Below, in pieces: positions 47,551 through 59,342 of a stretch of DNA of 64,000 nt. The position numbers and the translations under genes are program-made. The stretch comes from Luteimonas mephitis DSM 12574 (GTDB lineage: Bacteria > Pseudomonadota > Gammaproteobacteria > Xanthomonadales > Xanthomonadaceae), in assembly GCF_000422305.1 (NCBI RefSeq), contig NZ_AULN01000019.1, positions 1-64,000 on the forward strand, given 5' to 3'. The notes under the pieces are model-generated. The model had not been told where the DNA came from and did not search any database. It worked only from the letters and a program-made list of their open reading frames with translations. The first letter of the stretch is position 1, and each line of letters starts with the position of its first letter.

Positions 47551-47838
47551 CTATTCGGCTTCGTCGCTGCCTTCTTCGTCGTGGTCGCCGCCGCCGTCGG
47601 CCGACTGGACGTGGCCGCCGCCCGGCCCCACGCGCACGTTGCGCGCCGGCACCACGGTGGAAATGGCGTGCTTGTAGACCATCTGGCTGACGGTATTGCG
47701 CAGCAGCACCACGAACTGGTCGAACGACTCGACGGTGCCCTGCAGCTTGATGCCGTTGACCAGGTAGATCGACACCGGCACGCGCTCGCGCCGCAGCGCG
47801 TTCAGGAAAGGATCCTGCAGAGATTGTCCCTTGGACAT
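47551..47838 (-). CDS. hfq: RNA chaperone Hfq
   Basis: 95 residues. Sm1 motif ([25 protein letters not shown]) and Sm2 ([12 protein letters not shown]), Q8 and F40-type RNA-binding residues. The C-terminus is glycine, then aspartate/glutamate-rich ([10 protein letters not shown]). Start MSKGQSLQD at 47838. Hexameric small-RNA chaperone. Between miaA and hflX, the standard order. Confidence 0.97.
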   Translation of the reverse strand: MSKGQSLQDPFLNALRRERVPVSIYLVNGIKLQGTVESFDQFVVLLRNTVSQMVYKHAISTVVPARNVRVGPGGGHVQSADGGGDHDEEGSDEAE

Positions 47839-48074
47839 GTGTTTCCCCAGCTTGGTTATTGTTGTTCTGGCTTGCGCCCGCTTCGCCCGACCCGTTCCCC
47901 ACGGCGGCGACAGGGCCGATGTTATACGACAGTTCAGGGTTGTGGGGACGGGGTTTGTGACCCGGTTCGCGGGAGCGAGGTGCTTTTTGCGACGGATGAA
48001 CGCGGAAAGGCGCGGATCAGGCAACTGCCTTCCGTTGCAGTGCCCCGCACGGCCTTATCCGTGCCCTCACGGGT

Positions 48075-49043
48075 TCATCCGTGGCGAGGCTGCCCCAGGA
48101 ACAGCGCCAGCGCGTCGTACAGCCGGGCGCGATCGGCGGCCGGGTCGAACCAGCGCGCGCCCAGTTCGCCGCGCAGCCAGGTCAGCTGGCGCTTGGCCAG
48201 CTGGCGGGTAGCGTATACGGCGCGATCGCGGAATTCCGCTGCCGACGTGGCGCCGTCGAAGTGTTCCCAGGCCTGTCGATAGCCGACGGCGCGGATCGCC
48301 GGCAGTTCCAGCGGCGCCGGATGCGCGCGCAGCTCCGGCAGCGCCCGCAGTTGCCGCACTTCGTCGAGGAAGCCCGCGGCCAGCATCGCGTCCAGGCGCG
48401 CGGCGATGCGGGCATGCAGGACGGCGCGGTCGCCGGGCGCAATGACCAGTTCCAGCACCCGGCACGGCAGTCGCGGGCCGGGCGGCGATTCGCGCTGCCA
48501 CTGGCTGATCGGCCGGCCGCTGCGCCGGAAGACTTCCAGCGCGCGCTGGATGCGCTGCGCGTCGGTGGCGTGGATGCGCGCCGCCGCGGCGGGATCGACG
48601 CGCGCCAGTTCGGCATGCAGCGCCGGCCAGCCGCGCTCGCGCGCTTCGACTTCGATCACCGCGCGCATGGCGGGATCGGCCTCCGGCATCGGCGACAGTC
48701 CCTTCAGCAGCGCGCGGAAGTACAGCCCGGTGCCGCCGGCCAGGATCGGCAGCCGCCCGCGCGCGAGGATGCCGTCGATGGCGGCGCGCGCGTCGCTGGC
48801 GAACTCGGCCGCCGAATAGGTTTGCCATGGATCGCGCAGGTCGATCACGTGGTGCGGCACGGCCGCGCGCTCTTCAGCTGTCGGCTTGGCAGCACCAATG
48901 TCGAGCCCGCGATAGACCAGCGCCGAGTCGACGCTGACGATCTCGCCGTCCAGCCGCTGCGCCCACTCCAGCGCCAGCGCGCTCTTGCCCGAGGCGGTGG
49001 GCCCCATCAGGGCGATGGCGGGTGGGCGGCGATCAACGGTCAT
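48075..49043 (-). CDS. miaA: tRNA dimethylallyltransferase MiaA
   Basis: 322 residues. P-loop [12 protein letters not shown] (about 12-23), [18 protein letters not shown], then [20 protein letters not shown]. Transfers a dimethylallyl group to A37 of tRNAs reading UNN codons. The start at 49043 (MTVDRRPP) is chosen over a longer frame beginning at 49088. About 236 bp separate it from hfq. Confidence 0.96.
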   Translation of the reverse strand: MTVDRRPPAIALMGPTASGKSALALEWAQRLDGEIVSVDSALVYRGLDIGAAKPTAEERAAVPHHVIDLRDPWQTYSAAEFASDARAAIDGILARGRLPILAGGTGLYFRALLKGLSPMPEADPAMRAVIEVEARERGWPALHAELARVDPAAAARIHATDAQRIQRALEVFRRSGRPISQWQRESPPGPRLPCRVLELVIAPGDRAVLHARIAARLDAMLAAGFLDEVRQLRALPELRAHPAPLELPAIRAVGYRQAWEHFDGATSAAEFRDRAVYATRQLAKRQLTWLRGELGARWFDPAADRARLYDALALFLGQPRHG

Positions 49044-49127
49044 TGCGGGGAGTCGAAGGCGCGGCGGCGACCATCGCGATGCTGGCACCGGCGCCCGACT
49101 TCACGACGACACCCGGCCATGGGGGAA

Positions 49128-50618
49128 TCAGTGCCCGTGCAGCTGCAGCTCGGCGCGCACGGCATCGTGGGTGGCCTGCACCGCCGGCGACGGCGCGCGC
49201 CCCAACAGGCTGACCACGACGATCGCCACGGTCCCGGCGATGAAGCCCGGCACGATTTCGTACAGCGCGCTGCCGGTGTGCTTCCAAGCGATCACGGTCA
49301 CCGCGCCCACCACCATGCCGGCCAGCGCGCCGTTGCGGGTCATCCGCTTCCACGACAGCGAGACCAGCACGATCGGGCCGAATGCCGCGCCGAACCCGGC
49401 CCAGGCGTAGCTGACCAGGCCGAGTACGCGGCTGTCCGGGTCGCGCGCGATCCAGATCGCCAGCAGCGCCACCGCCAGCACCATCGCCCGGCCGAACCAG
49501 ACCAGTTCGCGCTGGCTGGCACGCGGGCGCACGAAGCCGCGGTAGAAATCCTCGGTGAGCGCGCTCGAGCACACCAGCAGCTGGCACGACAGCGTGCTCA
49601 TGATCGCCGCGAGGATCGCCGACAGCAGGATGCCCGCCACCCACGGATTGAACAGCACCTCGGCCAGCGCGATGAACACGCGCTCGGGGTTGTCGCGCAC
49701 CATGTCCGCGGCCGGCCCCGGATGCCCCGCGAAGTAGGCGATGCCGAACAGCCCCACCGTCACCGAGCCGAGCAGGCACGCGATCATCCAGGTCATGCCG
49801 ATGCGCCTGGCCCTGGGGATCGTCTGCAGGCTGTCGGCGGCCATGAACCGCGCCAGGATGTGCGGCTGGCCGAAATAGCCCAGTCCCCAGGCCAGTGCCG
49901 AAACCACCGCGACCAGGCCGCCGGCGCCCACCCACTGCAGGCGCGCCGGGTCGACCTGTTCGATCAGCACCCGCGTTTCCTGCAAGCCGCCGCTGCCGAT
50001 CAGCACGAACACCGGCGTGAGCAGCAGCGCGAAGATCATCAGCGTCGCCTGCACGGTGTCGGTCCAGCTCACCGCGAGGAAACCGCCGATCAGGGTGTAG
50101 GTGATGGTCGCCGCCGCGCCCCACCACAGGGCCTGCGCGTAGGGCAGCCCGAACACGCTCTCGAACAGGCGCGCGCCGGCGACGATGCCGCTGGCGCAGT
50201 ACACCGCGAAGAACACCAGGATCACCAGCGCCGACAGGATCCGCAGCAGCCGGCTGCCGTCGGCGAAGCGGTGGGTGAAGTAGTCCGGCAGGGTCAGCGC
50301 GTTGTGGGTGCGTTCGGTGTACACGCGCAGCGGCCCGGCGACGAACTTCCAGTTGCACCACGCGCCAATGGTCAGCCCGATCGCGATCCACGCCTCCGAC
50401 AGGCCGCTGGCGTACAGCGCGCCGGGCAGGCCCAGCAACAGCCAGCCGCTCATGTCCGAAGCGCCGGCCGACAGCGCGGTGACGTAACTGCCCAGCGAGC
50501 GCCCGCCGAGGATGTAGTCGTCGAAGCTGCGCGTCGAGCGCCACGCGGCGAAGCCGATGCCGACCATCAGCAGCAGGTAGGCGGCGAAGGTGACGAGCAG
50601 CGGCGTGCTGGCGGTCAT
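49128..50618 (-). CDS. putP: Sodium/proline symporter PutP
   Basis: 496 residues, 12-13 membrane helices of the solute:sodium symporter family. Seen: DDYILGGRSLGSYVTALSAGASDMSGWLLLGLPGA (sodium and substrate region) and GLGYFGQPHILARFMA, the PutP signature. Imports proline as nutrient or osmoprotectant. No putA in the window. Lies between folP and miaA on the same strand. Confidence 0.92.
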   Translation of the reverse strand: MTASTPLLVTFAAYLLLMVGIGFAAWRSTRSFDDYILGGRSLGSYVTALSAGASDMSGWLLLGLPGALYASGLSEAWIAIGLTIGAWCNWKFVAGPLRVYTERTHNALTLPDYFTHRFADGSRLLRILSALVILVFFAVYCASGIVAGARLFESVFGLPYAQALWWGAAATITYTLIGGFLAVSWTDTVQATLMIFALLLTPVFVLIGSGGLQETRVLIEQVDPARLQWVGAGGLVAVVSALAWGLGYFGQPHILARFMAADSLQTIPRARRIGMTWMIACLLGSVTVGLFGIAYFAGHPGPAADMVRDNPERVFIALAEVLFNPWVAGILLSAILAAIMSTLSCQLLVCSSALTEDFYRGFVRPRASQRELVWFGRAMVLAVALLAIWIARDPDSRVLGLVSYAWAGFGAAFGPIVLVSLSWKRMTRNGALAGMVVGAVTVIAWKHTGSALYEIVPGFIAGTVAIVVVSLLGRAPSPAVQATHDAVRAELQLHGH

Positions 50619-50714
50619 GCGTGCGTCCGGTGGATTTCCCAGCGCGGGAGCTTACCGCACCGCCGCCCTGCCCCGTTTCGTCCGCGGCATGCCTGCTCGG
50701 GGATTGCCCCGGGG

Positions 50715-51611
50715 TCAGTCGTCGTCCGGCCAGCGGATCGCCGGCCTGGCATCGACGCGCGGCATCGGTACCGCAGCGACCGCGTTCCACACTTTCAGCG
50801 CATCCACCGTGGCCGCCACGTCGTGCACGCGCAGCAGCATCGCGCCGCGCTGGGCGGCGATCAGGTGCGCGGCGATCGAACCGTGGATGCGGTCGCGCGC
50901 AACTTCGCGGCCGGTCAGCTCGCCGATGGTCTTCTTGCGCGACAGCCCCGCCAGCACCGGCACGCCAAGCTCGGTGAAACGCTGCAGTTGCGCAAGCAGC
51001 GCCAGGTTGTGGTCGCGGTTCTTGCCGAAGCCGAAACCGGGATCGACAACGATGTTCTTCTTCGCGATGCCCGCCATCTCCGCGGAGAAGATCCGCTCGG
51101 CGAGGAACCGGTGCACTTCGGCGACCACGTCGTCGTAGCGCGGGTCATCCTGCATCGAACGCGGTTCGCCCAGCATGTGCATCAGCACCACCGGTACGCC
51201 CAGCTCCGCGGCGGCATCGAGCGCGCCTTCGCGGCGCAGCGCGTACACGTCGTTGACCATGCCGGCGCCCGCGGCGACCGCCGCACGCATCACTTCGGGC
51301 TTGGACGTGTCGACGCTGATCGGCAGCGCGGTTTCCTTCGCCAGCCGCTCGATCACCGGGATGATGCGGTGCAGTTCCTCGTCGAGGGAGACGTCGGCGG
51401 CGCCGGGGCGGGTCGATTCGCCGCCGATGTCGAGGACATCCGCGCCCTCCCCTGCCAGCGCCAGTCCGTGCCCCACGGCGGCTTCGATCGTGGCGTGCTC
51501 ACCGCCGTCGGAAAACGAGTCCGGGGTGACATTGACGATGCCCATCACCCGCGGCATGTCGAGTCGCAGGATTCGGCCGGCGCAGTCAAGCTGTGGGGCG
51601 GTATCGAACAT
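50715..51611 (-). CDS. folP: Dihydropteroate synthase
   Basis: 298 residues. Joins p-aminobenzoate and dihydropterin pyrophosphate in folate synthesis; the target of sulfonamides. Motifs: VMGIVNVTPDSFSDGGEH (about 21-38), DIGGESTRPGA, ISVDTSKPEVM, VVDPGFGFGKNRDHN, LAGLSRKKTIGEL. Usually directly after ftsH; here a TPR gene intervenes. Confidence 0.96.
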   Translation of the reverse strand: MFDTAPQLDCAGRILRLDMPRVMGIVNVTPDSFSDGGEHATIEAAVGHGLALAGEGADVLDIGGESTRPGAADVSLDEELHRIIPVIERLAKETALPISVDTSKPEVMRAAVAAGAGMVNDVYALRREGALDAAAELGVPVVLMHMLGEPRSMQDDPRYDDVVAEVHRFLAERIFSAEMAGIAKKNIVVDPGFGFGKNRDHNLALLAQLQRFTELGVPVLAGLSRKKTIGELTGREVARDRIHGSIAAHLIAAQRGAMLLRVHDVAATVDALKVWNAVAAVPMPRVDARPAIRWPDDD

Positions 51612-51801
51612 GGGCCGATTCTATTCCACGCCGGAAGTCGCGTCGCTAGGCACTCCGGCTTCCAGGTACCGCGACATCGAGTGCCAGCATGCACGCCTGC
51701 GATGCGAGCGGTGCAGCGCTGCGATGATGCAGCATCGATGACCCTTCATCGCGCCACGTGATCCAGCGTCACCAAATATCGAAACGCCGGATGCAGCGCC
51801 G

Positions 51802-53934
51802 TCACCGCGACCCCTCGGCCCCGCCGCGCTTTCCAGCCTCGCGATCTTCCACGCTGGCTGCGGGATACTTCTGCTGCAGTGCGATGAAGCGCGGGTCCTT
51901 GCGGATCGCGTCCCAGCTGGGCTCGACCGACAGCAATGCCGGCGCGTAGGCCCAGCCGCCGTTCGGCGAGCCCAGAACGCGGTCGAGCAGCCGCACCGCC
52001 TGGTCGGCGCGCCCCGCACGGGCGTAGAGGGTGGCGTTGACGCCACTCAGGAGAAGGTTCAAGTACTCATCGCCGAGGCCTTCGATCAAGCTTTGCGTGC
52101 GATCCGCCAGTCGAACGGCCGCATCGATTCGCCCCAGGCCAAGCTCGACGTCCACCATGTTCTGCATCTCGATCACCAGCGTCGTGCGGTCGCCTGCAGC
52201 CTCGGCCCTGGCGAGGCCCGCGCGCGTTTCGACTTCGGCCCGCGCGTAGGACTGGCGCGCACGCGCGGTGTCGCCCATGGCCTCGTACAGGGTGCCGAGG
52301 TATGACGCCTTGCTCGCACCGGCTTGTCCACCGAAGTTGTCCGGCGTATCCGGGATTGGCTCCAGCACGGCGAGCGCCTGGGGATAGCGACGCAGCATTC
52401 TCAGGAGTTCCACCCGCATCAGTTGCACGCTCGGGTGGTTTCCACGGAGCACCGCCAACACGCGCGCCGGATCGCCGGTCCGGTACGCAATCGAGTAGGC
52501 CAGGTACAGCTGCGCCGTGGCGTTGTCCGGGTCGATCGCCAGCGCGCGCCGGGTCGCATCCTCGGCATCGCCATAGCGCCGCACCGCCATGTACATGTTC
52601 GCCAGGTTGGATGCAATGACGGTGTTTCGCGGGTCGTGCTCGAGCGCCTCTTCCAGCTTGCGGATGGCGTCGACGAGACGCCCCTGCCGCCGGTACACGT
52701 AGCCGGCGGCCGCCATCGCGCCGGCGTCGCTGGGACGCAGGCGCTGGGCGGTCGCGAACGAGGCCAGCGCCGCGTCGTAGTCCTTGCGGCCGTAATAGTC
52801 GCTGTAACCCAGGGCGATGAACGCGTCGGCCAGCTTCGGGCGCAGGGCCATCGCGCGCTCGGCGTTCGCATGCGCCTCCGCGGTGAATGCACGGATATCG
52901 ATTCCCGGCGCCCCGAACCAGACCAGCGTGCTTTGCACGATCGACAGCCGCGCCAGCGCGAGCGCGAAGGATGGATCGCGTGCGATCGCCTGCCGGTAAG
53001 GCACCAGCGACTGCTTCAGGACCGCCGTGTCATAGTCCGCGGAGCCGCGGTTGGCCAGGTACTCGGCGCGCAGGAACAGGTCGTACGCCGCCGGATCGTT
53101 GGTCGGCGCCAGTGCCAGTGCCTCGTCGGGCTGCAGTTTCAGCTGCAGCGCCGATGCAATCTTGCCCGCCACGTCGCTCTGCACGGCAAACACGTCGCGC
53201 ATTTCGCGGTCGTAGCTTTGCGCCCACAGGTGGGTGTCGCTGCCGGCATCGATCAGCTGGACGGCGATCCGCACCTTGTCACCGGCGCGCTGCACGCTGC
53301 CCTCGACGATGGCGGTCACGCCCAGCTCGCGGCCGACCTCACGCAGGTTCTCGGCGTGCGAGCGATACTTCTCCGTGGACGTGCGCGACACCACCTTGAG
53401 GCCGCCGAAATTCGCCAGCCGGGTCAGGATCTCGCCCTGCATCCCGGCCACGAAGTACTCGCCGCCCTTGTCGTCGCTCAGGTTCTCGAACGGCAGCACC
53501 GCGATCGACCTCGCGTGTGTCGCGTTCGCACCGCGCGGATGCACGACGCGATCGGTCAGCAGCAGCACGACGGCGACCGCGAGCACGCCGATGATCGCGA
53601 AATCGAGCTTGCGCCCGGTCGTGCGCGCGATGGATTCGCCGGGCACGACCTCACCCTCGCGCTTCAGGCCGGCGGGCGTGAATTCGTAGAACCAGGCGAA
53701 CGCAATCCAGAATGGAAAGCCTATGGCGGCTGCGACCATGAACCAGCGCGTCGCCACCTCCGGCAACCCGAGCGCGGGCGCCAGCTGGGCGATGCCCTGG
53801 GCCAGCGCCCACGTCGCGCCGACGTAAAGCAGGCCTGCACGCCACACGTTGCGGCGCGCCAGCTCCCCAAGGAACCGCTTGGTCTTCCGGCGCCCCCAGG
53901 CATCAGGCATGCCATGCCGTGACGGCGGCAGCAT
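51802..53934 (-). CDS. Membrane protein with TolB/FlgO-like and TPR domains
   Basis: 710 residues. Two membrane helices near the N-terminus (about 32-80) and a third at about 114-131 lead to a domain starting SIAVLPFENLSDDKGGEYFVAGM (about 150-265), as in adenylate cyclase-linked and CadC-like TPR proteins. It ends in about eight tetratricopeptide repeats (300-700; ALGYSDYYGRKDYDAALASFATAQRL is one). Role unknown; may sense or assemble complexes at the membrane. The start at 53934 has a strong AAAGGAG ribosome site five bases upstream. It is inserted between the folP and ftsH genes that usually adjoin. Confidence 0.82.
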   Translation of the reverse strand: MLPPSRHGMPDAWGRRKTKRFLGELARRNVWRAGLLYVGATWALAQGIAQLAPALGLPEVATRWFMVAAAIGFPFWIAFAWFYEFTPAGLKREGEVVPGESIARTTGRKLDFAIIGVLAVAVVLLLTDRVVHPRGANATHARSIAVLPFENLSDDKGGEYFVAGMQGEILTRLANFGGLKVVSRTSTEKYRSHAENLREVGRELGVTAIVEGSVQRAGDKVRIAVQLIDAGSDTHLWAQSYDREMRDVFAVQSDVAGKIASALQLKLQPDEALALAPTNDPAAYDLFLRAEYLANRGSADYDTAVLKQSLVPYRQAIARDPSFALALARLSIVQSTLVWFGAPGIDIRAFTAEAHANAERAMALRPKLADAFIALGYSDYYGRKDYDAALASFATAQRLRPSDAGAMAAAGYVYRRQGRLVDAIRKLEEALEHDPRNTVIASNLANMYMAVRRYGDAEDATRRALAIDPDNATAQLYLAYSIAYRTGDPARVLAVLRGNHPSVQLMRVELLRMLRRYPQALAVLEPIPDTPDNFGGQAGASKASYLGTLYEAMGDTARARQSYARAEVETRAGLARAEAAGDRTTLVIEMQNMVDVELGLGRIDAAVRLADRTQSLIEGLGDEYLNLLLSGVNATLYARAGRADQAVRLLDRVLGSPNGGWAYAPALLSVEPSWDAIRKDPRFIALQQKYPAASVEDREAGKRGGAEGSR

Positions 53935-54282
53935 GCTCCTTTCCCCCGAACGCTGAAAGTCCGGTGCGAAGGCCACAGCCGTGCGATCAGTTCCGCGTGC
54001 GGGCCAGGAGCCGTGCAACCTGCCGTGCCGACGCGCCCGCGCCAGGGCGGCTTAGATCATGGCGTGCCCCTCGCGGGCACCGTGATTCCAACAAAGCACT
54101 ACCCTTCAAGGGTGCGCGCGACCTGCAGGCGCGGTACTGCCGCACGAACCCTCCGAACGCACGGCGCGCTGGGCCGGGCCGGTCGGTGGCGACTTTTCAA
54201 GCGCCGGATCAAGCACCATCCTCATCCCGGCCTTCCCCTCGAAGGGGAAGGGACAAGCAAGGGATGAGCGGGAAACCTCCCG
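53935..54282. other. Intergenic downstream of ftsH
   Basis: 348 bases. A hairpin CCTTCCCCT / AGGGGAAGG at 54233-54254, about 30 bp past the ftsH stop, probably ends ftsH transcription; it is flanked by CATCCTCATCCCGG, part of a dispersed repeat. The rest should carry the promoter of the TPR gene. No gene recognised. Confidence 0.5.
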
Positions 54283-56178
<1,896 letters not shown>

Positions 56179-56208
56179 TCGGTTCTGCTCCGCGGCAACG
56201 CCGCCACC

Positions 56209-56856
56209 TTACTTGATTTGTGCCAGCCGACCCTGCGCCAGCGCATAGACTTCCGGCGAACGCTTGCGCGAGGCCGCCGGCTTGCGGATCACCACCTTGG
56301 CATAGCGCCGCCGCAGCTCCCGCACGTATTCGTCGAACCCCACGCCCTGGAACAGCTTGATCAGCAGCGTGCCGCCGGGACGCAGGTGGTGGTCGGCGAA
56401 ATCCATCGCCAGCTCCGCCAGGTGCATCGCCCGCGGCAGGTCGACGGCATCCACACCACTCTTATTGGGGGCCATGTCGGACAGTACAAGGTCGACCGGG
56501 GCACCCTGCAGCGTGGCTTCAAGCCTCGCCAGGACGTCATCCTCCCTGAAATCCCCATGAAGGAACTCCACCCCCGCCAGCGGCGGCATCTCCAGGATGT
56601 CCAGCGCGACCACCCGGCCCGGGTTGGCCTGGTCGAGACTGCCCAGCGCCTGCCGGACCCACTGCGACCAGCCCCCGGGCGCGGCGCCCAGGTCCACGAC
56701 CACCATGCCGGGCTTGAGCAGGCGGTCGCGCTCGACCAGTTCCTCGAGCTTGTAGGCCGCGCGCGAGCGCAGCCCCTCGGCCTGCGCCTTCTTGACGTAG
56801 GGGTCGGAGAAATGCTCCTTCAGCCAGCGCTGGCTGCTCTTGCTGCGGGTGGCCAT
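56209..56856 (-). CDS. rlmE: 23S rRNA 2'-O-ribose U2552 methyltransferase RlmE
   Basis: 215 residues. [16 protein letters not shown] (SAM site, about 52-67), [16 protein letters not shown] and [11 protein letters not shown] carry the K-D-K-E catalytic set. [21 protein letters not shown] is the N-terminal signature. The usual partner of ftsH; divergent from yhbY. Confidence 0.95.
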   Translation of the reverse strand: MATRSKSSQRWLKEHFSDPYVKKAQAEGLRSRAAYKLEELVERDRLLKPGMVVVDLGAAPGGWSQWVRQALGSLDQANPGRVVALDILEMPPLAGVEFLHGDFREDDVLARLEATLQGAPVDLVLSDMAPNKSGVDAVDLPRAMHLAELAMDFADHHLRPGGTLLIKLFQGVGFDEYVRELRRRYAKVVIRKPAASRKRSPEVYALAQGRLAQIK

Positions 56857-56951
56857 GCGAGGGGATTCCTGGTCCGGGGAAGTGCCCGGAAATCAGGGCG
56901 TTGCGGGCCGCCATGATACCCTGCGCACCTGTTCCCCACCTGATCCAGTGC

Positions 56952-57263
56952 ATGCCAATCGTCCTGACCGCGGCCCAGAACCGTTTCCTGCGCGGGCAGG
57001 CGCACGACCTCAAGGCGATGCTGCAGGTCGGCGGCAAGGGCGTGACCGACGCGGTGGTGGCCGAAGTCGCCGCGGCGCTGGAGCACCACGAGTTGATCAA
57101 GGTGAAGATCGCCGCCACCGACCGCGAGGCCCGCGACGCGATCATCGCCAGCCTCGCCGAGCGCAGCGATGCGGCGCTGGTGCAGCGGATCGGCCACGTC
57201 GCGATCCTGTACCGGCCCAGCGAGGAGCAGCGGCGGATCGTGCTGCCAAGGGCCCGCGATTAG
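56952..57263 (+). CDS. yhbY: YhbY/CRS1-type RNA-binding protein
   Basis: 103 residues. CRM domain: TAAQNRFLRGQAHDLKAMLQVGGKGVTDAVV with the GKGG-type loop, then HHELIKVKI. Binds the 50S ribosome precursor in E. coli. Divergent from rlmE, as in most gammaproteobacteria. Start at 56952 (MPIVLTAAQ). Confidence 0.93.
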   Translation: MPIVLTAAQNRFLRGQAHDLKAMLQVGGKGVTDAVVAEVAAALEHHELIKVKIAATDREARDAIIASLAERSDAALVQRIGHVAILYRPSEEQRRIVLPRARD

Positions 57264-57394
57264 GGATCTGGGATTCGCGCGAACGGTTCGGCCCTTTGCG
57301 ATTCATTCACGCTCCCGTGACGATTCCCTGAACCCTGGCGGCGTAGAACGCCCGGCATTGCACACTGCGAATCCAGTCCCGAATCGCGATCCCC

Positions 57395-57769
57395 ATGCAA
57401 CTGACCCTCGAACGCCCCGATTACGATTTCTTCCTGCGCGGCGCCGACGGCGCTTCCGCGCTGGTCAACGAGCGCAAGCTGGAACGCAGCTTCATCATTT
57501 CCCCGCGCACGCTCATCGAGAACTGGCCGGTCACCGACGTCACCGCGCTGGCGCCCGGCGACCTGCAGTCGCTGCTCGAACTCGAACCGGAGCTGATCCT
57601 GCTCGGCGGCGGCGCGGCCCAGGCCTTCCCGCCCCCGGCCACGATGGCGGCATGCCTGTCGCGCGGCATCGGGCTGGAAACCATGATCAACGCCGCCGCC
57701 GCGCGCACGTTCAACGTGCTGGCCAGCGAGGGCCGGCGGGTGGTGGCGGGATTCGTGCTGCGCGCCTGA
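57395..57769 (+). CDS. Mth938-like domain protein (DUF498/NDUFAF3 family)
   Basis: 124 residues. FIISPRTLIENWPV, LLELEPELILLGGG and IGLETMINAAAARTFNVLASEGRRVVAG match the Mth938 family, related to mitochondrial complex I assembly factor NDUFAF3. Bacterial role uncertain. 131 bp after yhbY; convergent with nlpD. Confidence 0.88.
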   Translation: MQLTLERPDYDFFLRGADGASALVNERKLERSFIISPRTLIENWPVTDVTALAPGDLQSLLELEPELILLGGGAAQAFPPPATMAACLSRGIGLETMINAAAARTFNVLASEGRRVVAGFVLRA

Positions 57770-57782
57770 GCGGCACGATTGC

Positions 57783-58571
57783 CTAGCGCTTGGGCAGGTA
57801 GCCCAGCGGATCCACCGGCTTGCCGTCGTGGCGGATCTCGAAGTGCAGCATGTCGCGCGCCGCGCCGCTGCGGCCCATCTCTGCGATCTGCTGCCCGGCC
57901 TTGACCACCTGGCCTTCGTTGACCAGCCGGGCGCGGTTGTGGCCGTAGGCCGAGAGCCATTCTTCGCTGTGCTTGACGATGACCAGTTCGCCATAGCCAA
58001 CCAGGCCTGAGCCCGAATACACCACCACGCCATCGGCGGCCGCGCGCACTGGCTGGCCGCCGGCTCCGGCGATGTCGATGCCCTGCCGGGTCGGGTTGCC
58101 GGCGGCGTATGTGCCCACCAGCTGGCCTTCGGTGGGCCATCGCCAGGCGAACGGGCTGGCGATGGCGGTCGAGCGCGGTGGCGTCGGCGTGGTCGACGCC
58201 GGACGGGTGGTGGTGCTGTTCGGCCGCGTCGACGAACCGGCCTGCGGGCGCGGTGTCGTCGTCGAGGCGGTGCGGCGCCCGTCGCTCGGGTACAGCCGCA
58301 GCCGCTGCCCCGGGTAGATGGTGTACGGCGGCGCAATGTTGTTCCAGGTTGCAAGGTCCAGCGTGCTGAGGCCGTTGTTGGTCGCGATCCGGTACAGGTT
58401 GTCGCCGCGCTTGACCACGGTGGTGGCGCCGTACTTCGGTGTCGATGCGCGGGACCCGCCCTCGCGCACCACGGTGCTGGAGCAGGCCGCCAGTGCGAGC
58501 AGCGCCAGTGCGGCCAGGCTTGCGGCGAGGAGACGGGTCGAAGTCTTGCCGGATCGGTTCGTCGTGGTCAT
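57783..58571 (-). CDS. nlpD: NlpD-like LysM/M23 lipoprotein, amidase activator
   Basis: 262 residues. Lipobox ALLALAACSS (cysteine at about 29), a LysM domain (VVKRGDNLYRIATNNG ... YPGQRLRLYP, about 50-93), a threonine/proline-rich linker (about 98-133) and a LytM/M23 domain. The zinc ligands of M23 are lost (QGIDIA replaces HxGxD), as in NlpD and EnvC, which activate amidases rather than cut peptidoglycan. Start MTTTNRSG at 58571. In the conserved surE-pcm-nlpD neighbourhood; rpoS, usual next gene, is absent on this side. Confidence 0.92.
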   Translation of the reverse strand: MTTTNRSGKTSTRLLAASLAALALLALAACSSTVVREGGSRASTPKYGATTVVKRGDNLYRIATNNGLSTLDLATWNNIAPPYTIYPGQRLRLYPSDGRRTASTTTPRPQAGSSTRPNSTTTRPASTTPTPPRSTAIASPFAWRWPTEGQLVGTYAAGNPTRQGIDIAGAGGQPVRAAADGVVVYSGSGLVGYGELVIVKHSEEWLSAYGHNRARLVNEGQVVKAGQQIAEMGRSGAARDMLHFEIRHDGKPVDPLGYLPKR

Positions 58572-58638
58572 GCGTCTTGCGGGTCCTCGGGCTCGGGCCA
58601 ACGGCGGCGGATGCATCACGGCCCGGCGAACGAAACGC

Positions 58639-59289
58639 TCAACCGGCCAGTCGCTGCAGCAACTCGTGCGCTGCGACACCGCCGCCGCCGATCAGGATAC
58701 CGAAGTAGATGATCGTGCCCACGTTGGCCAGGTAGCCCAGCAGCACCGCGACGCCGTCGCGCTGGATCATCCCGGCCGCCAGGAACAGCAGTGCCAGCGC
58801 CGGCAGCGTGTTGCTGAACGGCACGAAGCCGAACGGTGCCATCAGCAGCAGCGCAGCCAGGATGAACGCCAGGTTGTTGAACAGGTTCTGCACGCGGCCG
58901 TTGACCAGCACGCGCAGCCGATGCGGCCGGCTGATCCGCTCCAGCCGCCGCACCCAGGCCAGGCCGCCGGTCAGCCCCGGACGCAACCTGGCGGCCGGCA
59001 GTGCCTTCACGCGCAGCCGCGCGGGCAGCCACAGCGGTCGCCCGATCAGGCGGCTGATGCCAACCAGCAGGATGGCCGCGCCGAACACGGTGCTGACGCC
59101 GGGGATCGACACCGGGATCAGGAACACCAGCGTCAGCAGCATCGTCAGCAGCAGCAATCCCTCGTCGCCGAAGACATCGAGCAGCTCGCCCAGCGTCAGG
59201 TGGTCCTCGGGCAGCGCGGCGATGATCGTGGCGAGCTGCTCGCCGAGCGAGGCACCGTCGTACTCGTTGGCCTGGTGCCGTGCGTTCAT
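58639..59289 (-). CDS. ExoD-family membrane protein
   Basis: 216 residues. The N-terminal ALPEDHLTLGELLDVFGDEG and VFLIPVSIPGVSTVFGAAIL match the exopolysaccharide synthesis ExoD family. Four membrane helices (about 47-63, 66-85, 145-165, 170-200). Role in polysaccharide production known only in rhizobia. GAGCG ribosome site before the ATG at 59289. Lies between pcm and nlpD, all on the - strand. Confidence 0.88.
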   Translation of the reverse strand: MNARHQANEYDGASLGEQLATIIAALPEDHLTLGELLDVFGDEGLLLLTMLLTLVFLIPVSIPGVSTVFGAAILLVGISRLIGRPLWLPARLRVKALPAARLRPGLTGGLAWVRRLERISRPHRLRVLVNGRVQNLFNNLAFILAALLLMAPFGFVPFSNTLPALALLFLAAGMIQRDGVAVLLGYLANVGTIIYFGILIGGGGVAAHELLQRLAG

Positions 59290-59342
59290 GCCGCGCTCCA
59301 TGATTGTTGCGGCCGCCGGCGCGCGTGCCGTCGCCCCGACAT

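Noticed and set aside
48081..51761. 1226-codon open frame on the + strand
   Set aside because: It spans miaA, putP and folP in antisense; all three are clearly real on the - strand.
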